Below the pieces are notes generated by a model. The model was not told the DNA's origin. It saw nothing but the letters and a program-made list of their open reading frames with translations, and searched no databases. DNA of 6,897 nucleotides, from the NCBI GenBank assembly GCA_050250795.1, contig JBFWNZ010000207.1:1-6897 (forward strand). The letters are read 5' to 3'. Within the stretch, counting starts at the first letter, position 1, and the number at the start of each line of letters is the position of its first letter. The DNA is from JBFWNZ01 sp050250795 (lineage in GTDB: Bacteria > Pseudomonadota > Alphaproteobacteria > UBA8366). This document shows positions 5,782-6,897 of this stretch, piece by piece. Position numbers and translations under genes: made by a program.

Positions 5782-6412
5782 GGGTGCAGCTCTGCTGTCA
5801 TTTGCCGCGTTTCAGGAGGCAGTCCCTGTTTCACGTGAAACAGGCGTGAGATTGTCCCGATACATCGAATTGCTGTCCCGATGGCAGCGCTCCATCAATC
5901 TGGTCGGCGCAACGACTTTGGAAGATCCCTGGCGGCGGCATATTCTCGACGCCGCTCAGCTCGACAGTTTGATCCCCTCGAATGCGGGCCGGATCACCGA
6001 TTTTGGCAGCGGCGCCGGAATTCCGGGCCTGATCCTCGCCATTCTCGGGCGTGTAGATGTTCATCTGATCGAGTCCGATGCGCGGAAATGCGTGTTTCTG
6101 CGTGAGGCCGCGCGGCTCTGCGATGCACCCGTGACGGTGCATCAGAGCCGTATCGAAACGCAGTCCTGGCCGACCTCGGTCGCCGTCGCACGGGCGCTGG
6201 CGCCGTTGGATCGGCTGATCGCGCTGACGATTCCATATCTCACACCGAATTCTTTGTGCTTTTTCCTGAAAGGAAGAGGTGCCAAGCAGGAATTGACGGA
6301 GGCGGAGAAAAGATGGATCATGCCTGCGACCTGCCTTCCCAGCCGGTCCGATCCGGCAGGTGCCATCGTGAGGTTGGAGGGAATCCCGCATGAACGCTCA
6401 GCGACCCTATAA
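5774..6412 (+). CDS. rsmG: 16S rRNA (guanine(527)-N7)-methyltransferase RsmG (GidB)
   Basis: RsmG transfers a methyl group from S-adenosylmethionine to N7 of G527 in the 530 loop of 16S rRNA; loss in other bacteria gives low-level streptomycin resistance. The protein is 212 residues, normal for the family. Visible motifs are RWQRSINLVGATTLEDPWRR (36-55) with HILDA after it, the SAM-binding loop ITDFGSGAGIPGL (74-86), the acidic motif-II strand LIESDARKCVFLRE (98-111), ARALAPLDRL (139-148) and LKGRGAKQEL (165-174). The start at 5774 (GCGAGG three bases upstream, overlap ATGTCTGA with the mnmG stop) is preferred over the in-frame ATG at 5756, which has no ribosome-binding site and lies deeper in mnmG. 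Codons 18-23 contain a complete parS site, which forces the peptide VSRET (19-23). The 3' end overlaps parA by 23 bases and supplies its Shine-Dalgarno sequence. Confidence 0.96.
   Translation: MSEGAALLSFAAFQEAVPVSRETGVRLSRYIELLSRWQRSINLVGATTLEDPWRRHILDAAQLDSLIPSNAGRITDFGSGAGIPGLILAILGRVDVHLIESDARKCVFLREAARLCDAPVTVHQSRIETQSWPTSVAVARALAPLDRLIALTIPYLTPNSLCFFLKGRGAKQELTEAEKRWIMPATCLPSRSDPAGAIVRLEGIPHERSATL
5827..5842. other. parS: parS centromere site, copy 2, inside the rsmG reading frame
   Basis: A second perfect TGTTTCACGTGAAACA lies within rsmG, from the last base of codon 18 through codon 23. Here the symmetry continues two bases on each side (5825-5844), giving a 20-bp perfect palindrome. 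It is 1,978 bases from copy 1 and about 550 bases from the parA start. It has the established parS consensus and so should load ParB while also encoding Val-Ser-Arg-Glu-Thr. Confidence 0.97.
6293..6321 (+). promoter_or_regulatory. Candidate internal promoter for parA (TTGACG-17-GATCAT) within rsmG
   Basis: TTGACG (6293-6298) matches the -35 consensus at five of six positions, and GATCAT (6316-6321) matches the -10 at four of six with an ideal 17-base spacer. It lies at the end of a locally AT-richer stretch of rsmG (about 6230-6320). A start near 6328 would give parA a leader of about 60 bases. It would let the partition genes be expressed apart from the tRNA/rRNA modification genes. This is sequence resemblance only. 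Confidence 0.35.
6376..6381 (+). promoter_or_regulatory. Shine-Dalgarno site of parA, within the rsmG coding sequence
   Basis: GGAGGG lies eight bases before the parA ATG at 6390. It sits in rsmG codons specifying Leu-Glu-Gly near the C-terminus, so parA has its own strong ribosome-binding site despite the overlap. Confidence 0.8.
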
Positions 6413-6897
6413 CGAGTCCGGCCGTCGCCCCCGCATCCTGGCCGTCGCGAACCAGAAAGGCGGCGTGGGCAAGACGACGACAGCGGTCAATCTGGGGACC
6501 GCCATGGCGGCTTGTCGCAAATCGGTGCTGGTCGTCGACCTCGATCCGCAGGGCAATGCAAGCACGGGGCTCGGCATCGCGCGCAATAGCCGTGCCGTGT
6601 CGTCTTACGATGTGCTGATGGGTGAAGCCTCGGTTCAGGAGGCGGTACGCCAGAGCCAGATTCCCGGCCTCGACATCATCCCGTCGACGGAAGACCTCTC
6701 CGGCGCCGAGTTGGAACTGATCGGCTTGACCCGGCGGGAGTTCCGCCTCGCCGACACGCTGCAGGGCCTCTCTCATTACGAATACGTTCTGATTGACTGC
6801 CCGCCGGCCCTGGGTCTGTTGTCGCTCAATGCGCTTTGCGCGGCGGATGCCGTGCTCGTGCCTCTGCAATGCGCGTTCTATGCCCTTGAAGGGCTGA
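6390..6897 (+). CDS. parA: Chromosome-partitioning ATPase ParA (Soj family), N-terminal part
   Basis: ParA is a Walker-type ATPase that dimerises on ATP, coats the nucleoid non-specifically and is released by ParB bound at parS; the resulting gradient pulls sister origins apart. The first 169 codons are present and the gene runs off the right edge with its frame open. Seen: a short basic N-terminal extension (1-14), ILAVANQKGGVGKTTTAVNL (16-35) with the deviant Walker A motif KGGVGKTT (23-30) and its signature Lys24, VVDLDPQGNASTGLGI (48-63), and the Walker B strand VLIDCPPALGLLS (133-145) with Asp136. The sequence ends in QCAFYALEGL, a typical ParA stretch. There is no long N-terminal helix-turn-helix domain as in plasmid type Ia ParA, so it is a chromosomal-type protein. 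The ATG has a strong Shine-Dalgarno sequence and overlaps rsmG by 23 bases in another frame. Two parS sites upstream confirm the role; parB is expected next. Confidence 0.97.
   Translation, partial: MNAQRPYNESGRRPRILAVANQKGGVGKTTTAVNLGTAMAACRKSVLVVDLDPQGNASTGLGIARNSRAVSSYDVLMGEASVQEAVRQSQIPGLDIIPSTEDLSGAELELIGLTRREFRLADTLQGLSHYEYVLIDCPPALGLLSLNALCAADAVLVPLQCAFYALEGL

Noticed and set aside
6414..6418. GAGTC, a GANTC site for the cell-cycle methyltransferase CcrM near the parA start.
   Set aside because: It is a single five-base word in coding sequence; similar sites occur elsewhere in the window, so there is no evidence of a regulatory role.
6318..6869. A 183-residue minus-strand ORF opposite parA and the end of rsmG.
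   Set aside because: parA is unambiguous in this stretch; the antisense frame has no recognisable motif.

Overview
The window is a high-GC bacterial chromosomal segment that reads as alphaproteobacterial, perhaps Rhodospirillales-like (inference from protein character and gene order; no search was run). The decisive clue is the cluster mnmE - mnmG - rsmG - parA on the plus strand, with two perfect copies of the ParB-binding centromere sequence parS. This is the conserved chromosome-partition neighbourhood, usually close to the replication origin. Everything looks like intact core genome; no insertion sequence, phage gene, CRISPR array, rRNA or tRNA was seen.

Layout. Bases 1-194 (minus) hold the 5' end of a quinone oxidoreductase / zinc-less alcohol dehydrogenase gene that runs off the left edge. 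After a 158-base gap lies a complete 671-residue minus-strand gene (353-2368) for a DUF255 / YyaL / SPATA20-type protein with an N-terminal thioredoxin-like fold and a C-terminal six-hairpin-glycosidase-like region. A divergent gap of about 100 bases separates it from the plus-strand cluster: mnmE (2468-3823), a 98-base gap with parS copy 1 and an inverted repeat, mnmG (3922-5781), rsmG (5774-6412, overlapping mnmG by 8 bases and carrying parS copy 2 inside its coding sequence), and parA (from 6390, overlapping rsmG by 23 bases, cut by the right edge).

How they work together. MnmE and MnmG form the complex that modifies the wobble uridine of a set of tRNAs. RsmG methylates 16S rRNA. ParA, with a ParB expected just beyond the window, segregates the chromosome by acting on ParB loaded at parS. 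The translation-accuracy genes and the partition genes are not known to share a biochemical job. Here they also share DNA, because the centromere sites sit between and within the modification genes.

The most interesting signals are the parS copy written into the reading frame of rsmG (it fixes the peptide VSRET), the parS copy plus inverted repeat in front of mnmG, whose start has no clear Shine-Dalgarno sequence, and a candidate parA promoter inside rsmG. I found no convincing undescribed multi-gene system; the novelty is in the overlap of centromere, coding and regulatory information.
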